Positions 45,986 through 57,204 of a stretch of 64,000 bases of DNA are shown here, piece after piece; the stretch's first letter is position 1, and each line of letters opens with the position of its first letter. Location: positions 185,989 through 249,988 of the forward strand of contig VWZX01007457.1 of NCBI GenBank assembly GCA_013399015.1. The letters are read 5' to 3'. Origin of the DNA: Galbula dea. Taxonomy: Eukaryota; Chordata; Aves; Piciformes; Galbulidae. The notes beneath the pieces were generated by a model. The model was not told the origin of the DNA. It saw nothing but the letters and a program-made list of their open reading frames with translations, and searched no databases. The position numbers and the translations under genes are program-made.

Positions 45986-46550
45986 TCCACACAAAGAGAT
46001 TAAATCCAAAATGCTGTCAGCCATTGCTTCTAACTGTAACCAAACCCTCCCTAAACCCAGGTGACAAAGCCCTGCCTCACCTGAACCCTGTGGGAACGTG
46101 TCCAGGAGCCTCTTCTGTGGCCCAGGGAGGCAAGGTGCTGATGTTTTCCACATCAGCTCTTTCTCTTCCACCTGTGCCCTCAGCCTGGTGCTGGGTGCTG
46201 TGATCTCACACTCCTAGGCACAGCCTGGCTGTGAAAGGTGCCAGAAATTCCCCACTTCTCCTGGTAGGACAGTGCCTGGATGCTTCCTGACAGCTGTTAC
46301 CCTTAGCTCCACTTCACTGTCAGAGGAGGATCTTTGAGGTGGAGCAGAACAGCAGCTTCTGACCAGGCAGAAGGGGACACGCTGTGCCAGCAGCCCTGAA
46401 GCTGCATCACCTGCCCTTCACAGCCTCTGTGGGGTGGGTCTGAGGTGGGAAGGTGTCTCTGTGTGTGAGAGAAGGAGGGAAAGGAAGGGAAAGCTGAGCT
46501 CTGCAGGGGCAGAGGTGTCATCAGTCCTCTACCTGCTCAGGTAACACCAC
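45986..46550. other. Unique non-coding DNA
   Basis: No repeat or gene is recognised. Confidence 0.5.
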
Positions 46551-46698
46551 CAGCCCCAGCTGGAGATGACCCTGGGCAAGCTGCTGTGGGTGACCCTGCT
46601 GGAGCAGGGGTTTGGACTGGATGATCCCCAGAGGTCCCTTCCCACCCCAACCATGCTGGATTCTGGGAATCTGGGGGTGTGTACCTGAGAAACTGGGT
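46551..46698 (+). mobile_element. CR1 retrotransposon, group B, 3' end with extended tail
   Basis: The copy begins at 'CCAGCCCCAGCTGGAGATGA' and reaches 'CCATGCTGGATTCTGGGAAT'. It continues 'CTGGGGGTGTGTACCTGAGA', 'AACTGGGT'. The last part (46680-46698) is not seen in most B copies but recurs after the copy ending at 49110. Confidence 0.92.
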
Positions 46699-47389
46699 GC
46701 ATAACTGTGAAATGGGAAGAGTGTATTCAAACCTGGGGGTGGGGAGGCAGAGGAAGCTCCCCCAGGGCAGACCCCTCACTGACAACACTAGTAGTGACCT
46801 TTCTTTTTTCCTGGTCTTTTCATTAGTTTCTCCCTTTTGCTGTGTTTCAGAGGAGATGATCTGCTGCTCCTCTCCCTCCTTAGCCTCCTCCTGCCCACTG
46901 GATCCATTCACTCCTTTGTGCCAGAGAGGAGCTCTGCCCAGATTTCAGATCACTCTGCTTTATCAGCCTGCAGAGGAGAAAGCCCTTTGTGGGCAGCAAG
47001 TGAAGGGCTCTTCTGCAGAGGCAGGAACAGGAAAATTAATGTGTCTGGTTGTAGGGAAGAGAAAAAGCAAGGAATCAGCACTCCTGGGCTCCATTGAAGC
47101 CACAGCTGCTCTGTGTATCACTGAGCACTTTATCTGCCTTCTTCCCTTTCTCCATCTGTGAAACTGGAATAGAGTCCTCACAGGATTGGCCTGGGTCTTC
47201 ATTAATTAATATTTACCCCATCTAAGGAGATTTAATCTCAGGTCATGTTCAATCACTAAATATATAACTGAAATACAGGAGAAATAAAAGTCAGGCGTGA
47301 GTAGGACAAGGGATCCTCAGCCAGGTGCTGATGGTACAGAGCTGGGAGCAGTGCCTGACACCCTGCAGGCTCTGCTGCCACTCAGTGAG
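46699..47389. other. Unique non-coding DNA
   Basis: A 160-codon plus-strand open frame (46679-47161) runs out of the CR1 tail and has no recognisable domain. An AT-rich patch lies at 47195-47285. Confidence 0.5.
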
Positions 47390-47972
47390 AGCTGAGGCCT
47401 CAGGGATAGAAACCTCTTGGAGTTCAACAAGGGCAAGTGTAGAGGAATAACCTCTTGGAGCAGGACAGGAACTGGGAGTGCTGGTGGACAACAGCAATGT
47501 GCTCTCATGGCCAAGGACAAGAGTCTTCTGGGGGCATTAAGAATATGACCAGCAGGTCAAGGGAAGTTCTCCTCCCCCTCTACTCTGCCCTAGTCAGGCC
47601 ACATCTGGAGTCCTGGGTCCAGTTCTGGGCTCCCCAGTTCCAGAGAGACAAGGAACTGCTGGAGAGAGTCCCTTGGAGGCTAGGAAAATGCTGAGGGCAC
47701 TGCAGCATCTCTGGCAGGAGGAAAGGCTGAGAGCCCTGGGGCTGCTTAGCCTGGAGAAGAGCAGCCCCAGAGGGGAGCTGCTCAATGCTGAGCAAGAGCT
47801 GCAGGCTGGGGGCAGGAGGCTGGGGCCAGACTCTGCTCAGTGGTGCCCAGAGAACTGCTCCTGGGCAAGCTGCTGTGGGTGACCCTGCTGGAGCAGGAGG
47901 GTTGGACTGGGTGATCCTCAGAGGTCCTTTCCAATCTCCACCATGCTGGGATTTGGAGATTCTGTGAAATGT
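47390..47972 (+). mobile_element. CR1 retrotransposon, group B, with several internal deletions
   Basis: It covers the same start region as 2329-3066 but lacks bases at about 47440, 47485 and 47510. At about 47851 the sequence jumps from 'GTGGTGCCCAG' to 'CTGCTCCTGGGCAAGC', removing roughly 170 bases of the ORF2 C-terminal block. The ORF2 motif 'SREVLLPLYSALVRPHLE' is still open. The end is 'GGGATTTGGAGATTCTGTGA'. Confidence 0.95.
47455..47694 (+). pseudogene. Remnant of CR1 ORF2, C-terminal part
   Basis: The frame carries 'TSRSREVLLPLYSALVRPHL', 'VQFWAPQFQRDKELLERV' and a stop shortly after. It is a 5'-truncated retrotransposon reverse transcriptase remnant with no catalytic motif. Confidence 0.82.
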
Positions 47973-48747
47973 GAGTCTAAATCCCTTAAATCACCCCATG
48001 CCCTCAGTGGGGTCATACCAGTCTGAACACTTCCCCAGTGATGTTCTCCAGCCTCCATCAGAGCAGGAGTGCAGCCCCACAGCCCCCATGGGCAGCTCAC
48101 TCCATGCCCAGGTGCTCTTAAAAAGGGCAGAAAACATTTCTTACAGCTGAGGAATCCTCCTCAAGTGTCATTTAGGAGTCTCCCTTCTCCCCCTCCTCGA
48201 GTGGACATGGATAACAGCTAATGCTTGGTGCCTTCCAATATGCTTTCACATAATTAAAGACTTCTCATGTCTCTCCCTGGGCTTGCTGTCTCCAGCCTGA
48301 ACAATTCTGCTGCTTCCTTCCCCTCCTCATTAGCATGGAGAAGCATTTGCTTGGGATCTGTCTAGAATAATCCCACTCTTCTGCATCACTGCCTGGGTTA
48401 TTAAGGGAAGAGGGGAGAGGAGAATTAAGTCTCCCAGTATTGCACAGCCTCATGCAGGGTTAAGCCCTCCCCAGGGTAAATGCTCTTAGGAGATGCAGAG
48501 CAAATACCATGAGGATTAGGCTCAAAATGCTTCTCAACTTTGAAAACTAACATTAGCCTAAATCAGTCACAACCATGCTTGGCTTGGTTAAGTCTCTGGC
48601 TTTAGACAAGTGCTTTCTCATAGGAAATGATTTCTAGGAATGAGGTTTTGTCCAAATGGCCCTTGCTTGTGAGAGGAAGGAGTCTAAAATGTGAATAAAC
48701 AGACTTGTTTCCTCTTGAGTGTAAGATGACCTGGTACTGCTCCATAT
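47973..48747. other. Unique non-coding DNA
   Basis: No repeat or gene is recognised. Confidence 0.5.
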
Positions 48748-49110
48748 CTCAGTGCTGAGCAAGAGCTCAAGCCTGGAGGAAAGAGGCTGGGGCCAGACTC
48801 TGCTCAGTGGTGCCCAGGGACAGCCCAAGGGGCACTGGGCACAAACTGGCACCCAGGAGGTTCCAGCTGAGCAGGAGGAGAAGCTTGTTTGTTGTGAGGG
48901 TGTTGGAGCCCTGGCCCAGGCTGCCCAGAGAGGCTGTGGAGTCTCCTTGTGTGGAGAGATTCCCAAGGCAGCTGGAGGTGATCCTGGGCAAGCTGCTGTG
49001 GGTGACCCTGCTGGAGCAGGGGGGTTGGACTGGATGATCCCCAGAGCTCCCTTCCACCCCAACCATGCTGGACACTGGGAATCTGGGATTCTGTACCTGA
49101 GGAACTGGGT
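48748..49110 (+). mobile_element. CR1 retrotransposon, group B, 5'-truncated, with extended tail
   Basis: The copy starts at 'CTCAGTGCTGAGCAAGAGCT' and is gap-free to 'CCATGCTGGACACTGGGAAT'. An extra G in 'GGGGGGTTGGACTGG' shifts the group B frame to a stop. The final 'TGTACCTGAGGAACTGGGT' (49092-49110) matches the tail at 46680-46698 with one difference. Confidence 0.95.
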
Positions 49111-49251
49111 CTGATGAAACTGGTTCTGGTGGGGAGAGTGAGTAAATGATTTAGGCAAAGGAGGAGTTTTCCTGCTGTGCAGTCATCATTTGAGATAATG
49201 TTCACTGCTGATCATTAGCTAGAAACCCCATGGGGTAAACACATAAATTAT

Positions 49252-49310
49252 CACAGAATCACAGAATTGTTGGGGTTGGAAGAGGCCTTTAAGGTCACCA
49301 AGTCCAACTG
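49252..49310 (-). mobile_element. CR1 retrotransposon, 3' tail fragment
   Basis: 'TCACAGAATCACAGAATTGT' and 'GGAAGAGGCCTTTAAGGTCA' are a CR1 terminus with two tail-repeat units. It is lost after 'CAAGTCCAACTG'. Confidence 0.87.
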
Positions 49311-50613
49311 TAGCAGAAAGGTCAAGCTTCCTAAAGAGAACCACAACAGCTTTTAAACTGTTTTGTCCAAAAGACCATTTCTCTTCCATGACCATGAAGT
49401 GCCTTCAGTTGACAGCCCCAAAACCTGAACAAGAGCTCCCAAAGTCTAAACAAATATTGATAATACCTGGCTGTTGGCCCTGGCTCCTGAGGAGGAAGCA
49501 CAGCAGAGATCTGATTCTGCTCTCTGCTGTAGAGCAGTTGGGTCTTTAAAAGCCGTGTCCTTACTGTGAAAAATGTCCATGGGAGCATGGGGGAGATCCA
49601 AGAGCAAGATCAATTGAACTTATCTCTTTCATGACCCTAAACTCCTGGTGTTTATAAACTCAGTTGCTTTCTCTTTAGTTTTTCAACCCCATGGGACTAA
49701 AATTGATAGCAAGCTGAGGACAAGCAATACTGAACAATAAGCAAGGAGCAACAAGAGCACTTGACTTTGAGAGCAGAGATTAATACATGTTCTCCTTAGC
49801 TGGAAATTGCCCTTCTGACAAATCCTCTATGGCTATTTTTTCACTGCTACATTGTCTTTTTCCAAGGATGTAAGAGTCTCTCCTTGTTATGCTGAGGATT
49901 CTCACAGTGTATTGATCTGGAGCCAGCAGGAATAAAGCCTCACTTGAAGGAATCTCTGCTCCCCTGGGACAGCAGCAAAGAGAAGCTTTTGTCATGGAAC
50001 AAATTGGAGCAAAAAAGGGCATTTTTAAGATTTAGCACATCTTGCTAGGAGGGTGCTCAGTGTTATCTTCTTCCCATACAGCCTTGGTTTTCTTTCCCTA
50101 AAGGTTCAGGTTTGGAACAGGAAGGAAATGAAGATCTGCAGAAGCAGATGACATGGAGTTAAACAGTAGCACTGTCGATTTGTTTCCATCATCATTACAT
50201 TGTGTAGCTAGAAGTCCAATCACCTGAACTTCTCTACATCAAAGAGCAAAACCACCTCTACAAACAGCATCAAGGAAGAACTCAGTTCTCCCCCATCACT
50301 GGACTCTGTTCTGCTCAAGAGGCTGCTTTGGGGTTTTTCTGATTAGCTGAAATTCAGCATTTCTTCACATTTGCCAAGCTCACTTTCAAATCCTTTTATT
50401 CTCTTCCCTGTTTTGAAGCTCTGAGCCAAGGGCACCTGGTAGCTCCACTTCAGAGCAGGCAGGAGAGAGTTTCCAGACTTCAACTGACTCTTCTGCCTCC
50501 TTGGAACATGAAAGAAATGACACAGTGCTCTGCCTCCCTGTACCCTCAGACCACAGCTGGTCTCCATCTTCTGGTGGTTTGGCTTCTCCCCTGTAACCAC
50601 CTGCTCCTGGGCA
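49311..50613. other. Unique non-coding DNA
   Basis: No gene is recognised. Immediately before the next CR1, 'CTGCTCCTGGGCAAG' (50601-50615) matches 47855-47869 inside another B copy. Confidence 0.5.
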
Positions 50614-50892
50614 AGTGGTGCCCAGGGACAGCCCAAGGGGCATTGGGCACAAACTGGAAGCCAGGAGGTTCCAGCTGAGCAGGAGGAGAAGCTTGTTTGG
50701 TGTGAGGGTGTTGGAGCCCTGGCCCAGGCTGCCCAGAGAGCCTGTGGAGTCTCCTTGTGTGGAGAGATTCCCAAGGCAGCTGGAGGTGACCCTGGGCAAG
50801 CTGCTGTGGGTGACCCTGCTGGAGCAGGGGGTTGGACTGGATGATCCCCAGAGCTCCCTTCCAGCCCCAACCATGCTGGATTCTGTGATTCC
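50614..50892 (+). mobile_element. CR1 retrotransposon, group B, 5'-truncated
   Basis: The copy starts at 'AGTGGTGCCCAGGGACAGCC' and ends 'CCATGCTGGATTCTGTGATT'. It is gap-free. The group B frame is open from 50615 across the 3' terminus to 50917. Confidence 0.95.
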
Positions 50893-51982
50893 AGTGAAGC
50901 CTGCACTGTGCTACTGACCAACAGCAATGCTTTGCACTCCTATGATATCCAGCCTCCTAAGGTGCTCCCTCATGCTGCCCCACAAGTGAAAATCAGCCCA
51001 GGAGCTGTGAGGGTCAGTGACTGCTCTCACCCTTTCTAAACACTGCTGATAACACTGCAGGTTGCTGGAAGGAAATGACCCATCTGAAGCTGAGCCTGAA
51101 CAGGAGATACAGGTCTCATACCCACATCAGCTCCTGCTCCTAAACTGGGCTGAAACTGGCACCAAGAGAGGAAAGTGCAAAGCAAGAGGAAACCAAGGGG
51201 AAGGTCTTGCCTCTGCCCAAAGGATCTGTGAAACACTTGTGCCTCTGCACATCTGACCCTGCAGGTACAAGACCCTGCCTGCCTGAGGGGGCTGGGAGTC
51301 ACTTCCAGCCCAGCCTGCCCCCAGCCAGCCCCGTGGCTGCTGCCCTGGAGGAGTGTGAGGACACAGCTGGAGAACCATTTACAGAAGAGAAACCTCTCAA
51401 AATCTTCCTGACAACCCTGCTAGCCAGAAGAGCCTCTCTCACCTGAAACAGGCTTTTCAGTTTCTTTTGAAAGGCTTGGCCTTTATTTCTCTTCACTACT
51501 TTGTTGCTAATATCTCTGGGACAGAACAGTTTTACTGCCCATGTAGAAGTCCATCCCAGGCCTGAAACCTGCTGCAGCCTGAGCTGTGACCTGTGGCTTT
51601 GGGGCTGAAGTGAACGAGGACCTTCAGCTCCACACAGGTTTGCCTCAGGTCCCAGGGCTGCTTTTCTCCTTCTCTCTGGAGTTTATTAAGCAAGTTCTGC
51701 CCTCTTCTCTTTTTGATTCTTTTTTTTCCCTGTTTTTAAATTGATTTTTATTATTCTGGGGTGGGGTTTTCCCTCTCTTTTCTTTTTTTTTTCTTTTGTT
51801 GTTGTTTATTTTTAGGAAATAAGACCCAAAACAAATGCCAGATTGGTTCAGAGCTATTGAAAGCTGCCAGCACAGCCACAGTGCCTCAAACCTCCCCCAC
51901 CACCCCAAGGTGAGGCAGCCCTGAGGCATGGGAAGGACACTAGGCACTCTGTGAGGCTCAAAGCCTCTCTGGAAGCAGAGCT
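50893..51982. other. Unique non-coding DNA with T-rich tract
   Basis: A T-rich tract lies at about 51706-51815. No gene is recognised. Confidence 0.5.
51706..51815. repeat. T-rich low-complexity tract
   Basis: It has several T runs of 6-10 bases mixed with CCC and GGGG ('TTCTTTTGTTGTTGTTTATT'). Confidence 0.75.
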
Positions 51983-52060
51983 GACAGAATCACAGAACGG
52001 GTTGGAAGGGACCTTGAAGGTCAGGTAGTCCAACCCCTGCCATCTACAGCCAGATGGGTT
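51983..52060 (-). mobile_element. CR1 retrotransposon, 3' end fragment
   Basis: 'GACAGAATCACAGAACGGGT' then 'TGGAAGGGACCTTGAAGGTC' and 'AGTCCAACCCCTGCC' mark the terminus. The copy ends within about 80 bases. Confidence 0.87.
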
Positions 52061-52406
52061 CCCACTGAGGTGCAACCAGAGCTGAAAGAGCACCTGCATC
52101 AGAAGGTGCTGGGAAGGAGAACCAGAGTTAGCTAACAGGATAGGGAATCTGCAGGGACCACGGAGCTCTGGGGTCTCTTAGGATGAGTGTGGCTGGGGGT
52201 CCCCAGCCACAGTGGGAGACCAGGGGGGTGAGTTCCTTGTTGGTGGCAGTGTGATAACCAAGGAGCAGCTTTGGGCAGCTGGACTAGCGGTGGGAAACAT
52301 CCAACCCCCCACAGGACACAGGGGCTACACCCTGAGTGAGGCATCACTGAAGAGAGGAAAGCCTGCCGGAACCAAACCCACCCTCTCACTGAGGGTGCTG
52401 GGACAT
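52061..52406. other. Unique non-coding DNA
   Basis: No repeat or gene is recognised. Confidence 0.5.
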
Positions 52407-52564
52407 GGGGCAAGCTGCCCAGGGGGCTGTGGGGCTCCATCCACTCAGTCCTGGACAGCCTGCTCTAGGTGACCCTGCTTCAGCAGGAGGGTTGGACTAG
52501 ATGATCTCCAGAGGTTCCTTCCAATCCCTGACATTCTGTGATGATCTGTGGTTTTGTGATCCTT
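52407..52564 (+). mobile_element. CR1 retrotransposon, other subfamily, 3' end
   Basis: 'GGGGCAAGCTGCCCAGGGGG' starts the match. 'CCTGCTCTAGGTGACCCTGC' and 'GGTTGGACTAGATGATCTCC' identify the CR1 class with a 'CTGCTCTAGGTG' 3' UTR. The tail 'ATTCTGTGATGATCTGTGGT', 'TTTGTGATCC' shows several diverged repeat units. Confidence 0.9.
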
Positions 52565-53822
52565 GGAGATGCTCAACCTGGACAGGTCCCTGCTGGGAGC
52601 CAGTGGGACAGACACCCCCCACACACCCCCAGATCTGCAGCCCCTGAGATCTGTGGCTTGGTGACACATGGGACATGTGGTCTTACATGGCCAGAGGCTC
52701 TCTTCAAGGTAAATGAGTGTAATGTTGCAAGTTCAGGGCTCTGGAAGAAGAGAAACAAGATTACAGAGGGCTTGAGAGGGAGGAAACACTCACTTCTTAA
52801 TAAACCCAAAGAAATAGGGCAGTCACACTCCCACTGACACTGTTTTGCAGATCTTTTATCAAGCAGAGTTAGCTATTTTTATCAGCAGGATGTCTAAGCA
52901 GCACTGGAGGTGCAAAGTGGATGGGCAAGGATGTATAACTTATACAAGCAACAAGGAGAAAGTGAGTGCTCAAACCAAGGAGCAGCAGACACTGTGCTCT
53001 CCTCACAATTGCCTTCTTCCCTCCCCTCCCGTCCGTGTGACAGAGGTCTCTGCATCTCCTGGAATAGATAGAGGATGGGGAGAGAGAAGGATGGAGCTGT
53101 CACTGCAGCAGCACTGCTGAGCTGGGGGTTGCAGGGGGAGAAGAGAGCAAGTCAGGATGAAGCACTGCCCAGCATCTAGAGGAGACATTTACTTTGTTTA
53201 GCCTGGGAAGAAATAAAAAGAGAGAGCTCAGGCAAGAAAGGAAACACTGGAAGTCTTGTGGTATTTCTGTGTGCAGTTGATGGAAGAGGTGACAGAAATA
53301 TTTGTGTGGTGTTAAAATGAGGAGTGCTGGCAGGCTGGGCCTGACTGACAGCAGGTCTGGAGACACCTCAGCATGATGAAATATGAGACCATTACTGCTC
53401 CAGGATGCTGCTGGCTTATGGCTTGCTTCCTACCTGTGGTATTTTGGTGATGTGCAGGAGAGCTGTTTGTCCACCTCCCCCATGCTGTGGGAGCTCTCTG
53501 GAGCCCAGGGCTAACAGCACATTGTATTGCTCTTGCAACACAAGGAAACGTTGTTGCAGCTCCTGAGACACCCCAGAAGCAGTGCAAGGTAACTTGTCAC
53601 TGCACTGTGTCACTGATAGCACTGAGTGTCTTACATCAGCCTGTGCTGAGGGTTCTGCAAGCACTGGCACAGCAGTGAGGCTGAGGAGCAATGGCACTGT
53701 GGAGCTGCAGATCTGCTGAAGGGCTTTGGCCCAGGGGTCCCAGGAGAGCCCCATGGTGATCCTAGAGCCCAGGACCAAACATTCCCACACTTCTCTGGGT
53801 ATGTTTATCATTTGGTCAGGCA
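52565..53822. other. Unique non-coding DNA
   Basis: A short C-rich patch lies at 52611-52632. No repeat or gene is recognised. Confidence 0.5.
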
Positions 53823-54455
53823 TAGGATCACGGAATCATAAATCATCTGGGATGCAAGAGACCTTTCAGATCATCAAGTCCAACTGCCAACCTAACACCC
53901 CCATGCCACTGAAGCACATCACAAGGTGCCATGTCTACACAGCTTTTGAACCCCTCCAGGGATGAGGACTCCACCACTGCCCTGGGCAGCCTGGGCCAGG
54001 CCTTGACAACCCTTGCCATGGAGAAATTGTTCCTCATCTCCAACCTAAACCTCCTCTAGCACAACTTGAAGCCATTTCCTCTTGTCCTATCATTTGTTCC
54101 TTGGGAGACCAACCCCCACCAGGCTCCAGCCTCCTCTCAGGGAGTTGCAGAGAGTGAGAAGGTCTCCCCTGAGCCTCCTCTTCTCCAGGCTAACCAAGCC
54201 CACTTCCCTCAGCTGCTCCTCACAACACTTGTGGTCTAGACTCTTCCCCACCTTCCTTGCCCTTCTCTGGCCACACTGCAGCACCTCAAGGTCCTTCTTG
54301 GAGTGAGGAGCCCAAACCTGATCCCAGGATTGGAGGTGTGGCCTCCCCAGTGGCCAGCCCAGGAGGCCAATCCCTGCCCCAGCCCTGCTGCCACACCATT
54401 GCTGATCCAAGCCAGGATGCTGTTGCCTTTCTTGGCCACCTGGGCTCACTGCCTG
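53823..54455 (-). mobile_element. CR1 retrotransposon, group A-like, longest minus-strand copy
   Basis: It extends further 5' than other group A copies. Beyond 'GGCTGGCCACTGGGGAGGCC' it keeps matching avian CR1 ORF2 to about 54455 ('TTGCCTTTCTTGGCCACCTG' at the 5' side). The 3' UTR is an older variant ('CATCTGGGATGCAAGAGACC'). A short deletion removes part of 'GGGCTCTTCTCCCAAGG'. Confidence 0.93.
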
Positions 54456-56753
54456 GCAGTTGCCTCTGCATGCACCTGAGACCCTCTGCCCCTGAGCTGC
54501 CCTTCCCATTTTCCAAGTGTCCAGGCCAGAGGAGGGGTGACAGCCGGTGGTGCTGGGAGCTGACACACTTCCTGGCACCTGCTTTTAACTCACCTGATGA
54601 TGGTCCAGAGGAAGGAGCAGAGAAGAGGCACTTGAGGGAAGCAATCTTCTAACTGGTGAGAGACTTCCAGGTTTCAGGAAGTGGGTGACTTTTCCCTGGC
54701 ACTGTGCACACCACCACAGAGCCTTGAGGAAGGCAGACTCCAACAGTATCAGTGCCACGAACCTGCACCACCTTTGCAGCAACCTAAATCCCTTTCCTTC
54801 AGCTCACAAATTTCCTCCCCTGGCCCTGAGAGGTGAGAGCCCCAGCCTCTGCCTGTCACCTATGGCTGTCCTTCAAACACTCTGATGAGCAGAGGAGGAT
54901 GATGAAGCCAGGGAAGATCTCCCCTGGGGCTGGTGCCACCCAGCAGCACTGTGAGCTGATGTTTATTTGGTTCAGATTAAGGCTCTTTTAAACTTCCTTT
55001 CTTTATCTGCTTCCCCTAAATCTGACCTGCAGCACAATTTCAGTTAGCAATGGGGATTAGTTCCTCAAAGATACTCCCTGCAGGAGCCCTGCCACCACTG
55101 CCTGGCTCTGACACCCCCTCCAGCTGTTCTCACCCAGCTCTTCCCCTTCCAGCCTCCTGAGGCTCTCTCCCTGGATCACAAACTCCACAGCCCCTCACCA
55201 ACTCCAACCCCTGCTGTCATCATTCACCTGTGGCTCACTTTCAGAGCCTCACACCTACCACCGAGACACCAAACACAGAAGCCTCATGGCTGGAATTGAT
55301 TTTATTTTTAAGTTCCAAATGGCACAAAGCCTGGTTTTTAATTGGATGTGCAAGGGAACATTTGTAACAGCAACAGAAATAAATCCTGTTGGAAAATAGC
55401 TTCCCTACCAGAGCAGCTCCTCTGAAGCAGAGGCTGAGTAATAACAACTTAGCAGTTATATATTTATTTCTTTATCTGTGCCACTTTCCCAAGTGGGGAA
55501 AAAAGGTACCATTTGACTCTGGAACTGATAAAACAGAGGCAGGGAGAGGTGGTTCGACTTGCTCTGTAGCACACAGAGCTAACAGCAGCCCAGGACTGAG
55601 CACAACTGCACTTCCCTCCTCTGCAAGACTTGTCCTTGCCCTACCACTAGGCTTTGGCTGCTGAAGCTGCAGCCCCACCTCAGGCAGCAGAAGCCAGATG
55701 CAGGAAGCCTTCCTCTGGTTCCTGAGGAGGGCACAAGCCCCAGATTTCAGGTTCCACTGGGTAGAGGTCAGAGCAAAAGCTGAAACCAGAACTTGGTAAA
55801 CAAAGAGATGATAGTGAGGGGATGAAGAAGATGGGGGAAAGGAAAGTCCCCAGATATGGCAGCAGCCTGGAGAGCTGAGGATTCCTGACATTCCCTCTGG
55901 AAACAGCCCTGGAGCAACTTGCTCCCTGGATTTCCCAGCCCCCAGGTGAGAGAGCCCAAGGGGTGGGGATGGGGAACAGGGAGAGGATTCAGCAGCAGGT
56001 CAGGGGACACCTGCCCAAGAACAGCAGCATCTACCCACAATAAGCCAAGCAACAGCTGTTAATTGACCATGAGAAATAGCAATTGTAGAGACCTGGGAGG
56101 TTAAGTGTAATCCATGTTTATTGGATTAGACTGAGCAGGGTCAGGGCTCTCCTGCACCAGCATCTTTGAGGATTGATCTCAGAAAGAAGAAATGCTAAAT
56201 ACCTTCTAAAAGCTGTGATGGGGAAGAGCACTGGAAAGGTGCAGGGAGAGGAGTGAAATGGTAACTGCAACCCAGTGGGGATCTCAGAGAGAGAAAAGAG
56301 GAGAAAGAGAGAGAAAAAGCATGGGAGTAAGCCAGAACAGGGAAGGAAAACATAAGGAAGAAAAGAAAGGGGCTTGGAGAAACAGCTCAGCTTCCAGGCC
56401 TATGCTCACCATCTTGCACCAGCCCTGAGCCCTCATCCTCCACCCAGCAGCCTCAGTGACCCTTTTCAGCTCAGCCACCCCCCAGCTCTCTGCTGACCTC
56501 TTCCTCACAGCTGTTACCTGCAGCAGGAAAACATTTTGCCAATATAGAAACTTTTTCCTCCACTCCCTTGGCTTTAGCCAGTCCCCTCTCACCCTGAGCA
56601 TTTCTTCACCAGCTTGTGGGGGATTGTTTTCCTTCAAAGCCAAGCTGACAGATGCCTCTCATTTCATGGAGCACCCTTCCCAAAGGAGCTGCCCCTCCCC
56701 TGGGATGCTGCTGGCTCTGTTGGATGCTGCTGTGCCCAATGGATGTTGTCTGC
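54456..56753. other. Unique non-coding DNA with purine-rich stretch
   Basis: A purine-rich stretch lies at 56283-56376. No gene is recognised. Confidence 0.5.
56283..56376 (+). repeat. Purine-rich (GA) tract
   Basis: GAGA, GAAA and GGAA words dominate ('AGAGAGAGAAAAGAGGAGAA') with a few interrupting pyrimidines. Confidence 0.75.
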
Positions 56754-57204
56754 ACTCAGTGCCAGGTGGGAACTGGATTCAGGAGCTGGATGCTGGAACT
56801 GGATTCAGTCCAGTCCTCCTTGGACACTGCCAGTGCAGAAGAGGCTTGACCCTGGTGCTCCCTCAGCTTTCTCCTGAACACGACACCCAGGGGGTGGAAT
56901 CCCTTGATGGTCAGTTTGGGGTCACCTCTCCTGTCCCCTCCTCCCTGCAGCTGCAGCCCAAGGTGGGGCAGAAGCTGGAGCAGTGCCCTTGCTCTGCAGA
57001 GGAGCAAGGCTAAGGCAGAGGCTTTCTGCAGCCCAAGCCTTGGCAGGAACTCTCCCCATGGAGTGTTGTCCCTGCTAGCAGCAGCCCCTGCCTGGGAGAA
57101 GATGCTGGGAGCTGCAGCAAGTGCAGCCCTGAGAAGAGCCTGAGCCTCTGAGCAGTCAAATCACTCAGCAGGATCAGCTCTGCTCTAGCTCAAGCCAGGA
57201 CACA
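56754..57204 (+). mobile_element. ERVL-like avian LTR remnant (probably solo)
   Basis: It contains 'GATGGTCAGTTTGGGGTCAC' followed by 'TCCTGTCCCCTCCTCCCTGC' and ends near 'CTCAAGCCAGGACACA'. This layout is typical of the 3' part of avian ERVL-type LTRs. It pairs with 60190-60868, which has the same blocks in the same order. No gag, pol or env sequence lies beside it. The 5' boundary is uncertain. Confidence 0.7.

Noticed and set aside
46679..47161. 160-codon plus-strand open frame starting at a CR1 tail
   Set aside because: The first codons are CR1 tail sequence and the rest has no domain. A frame on the opposite strand is similarly long.
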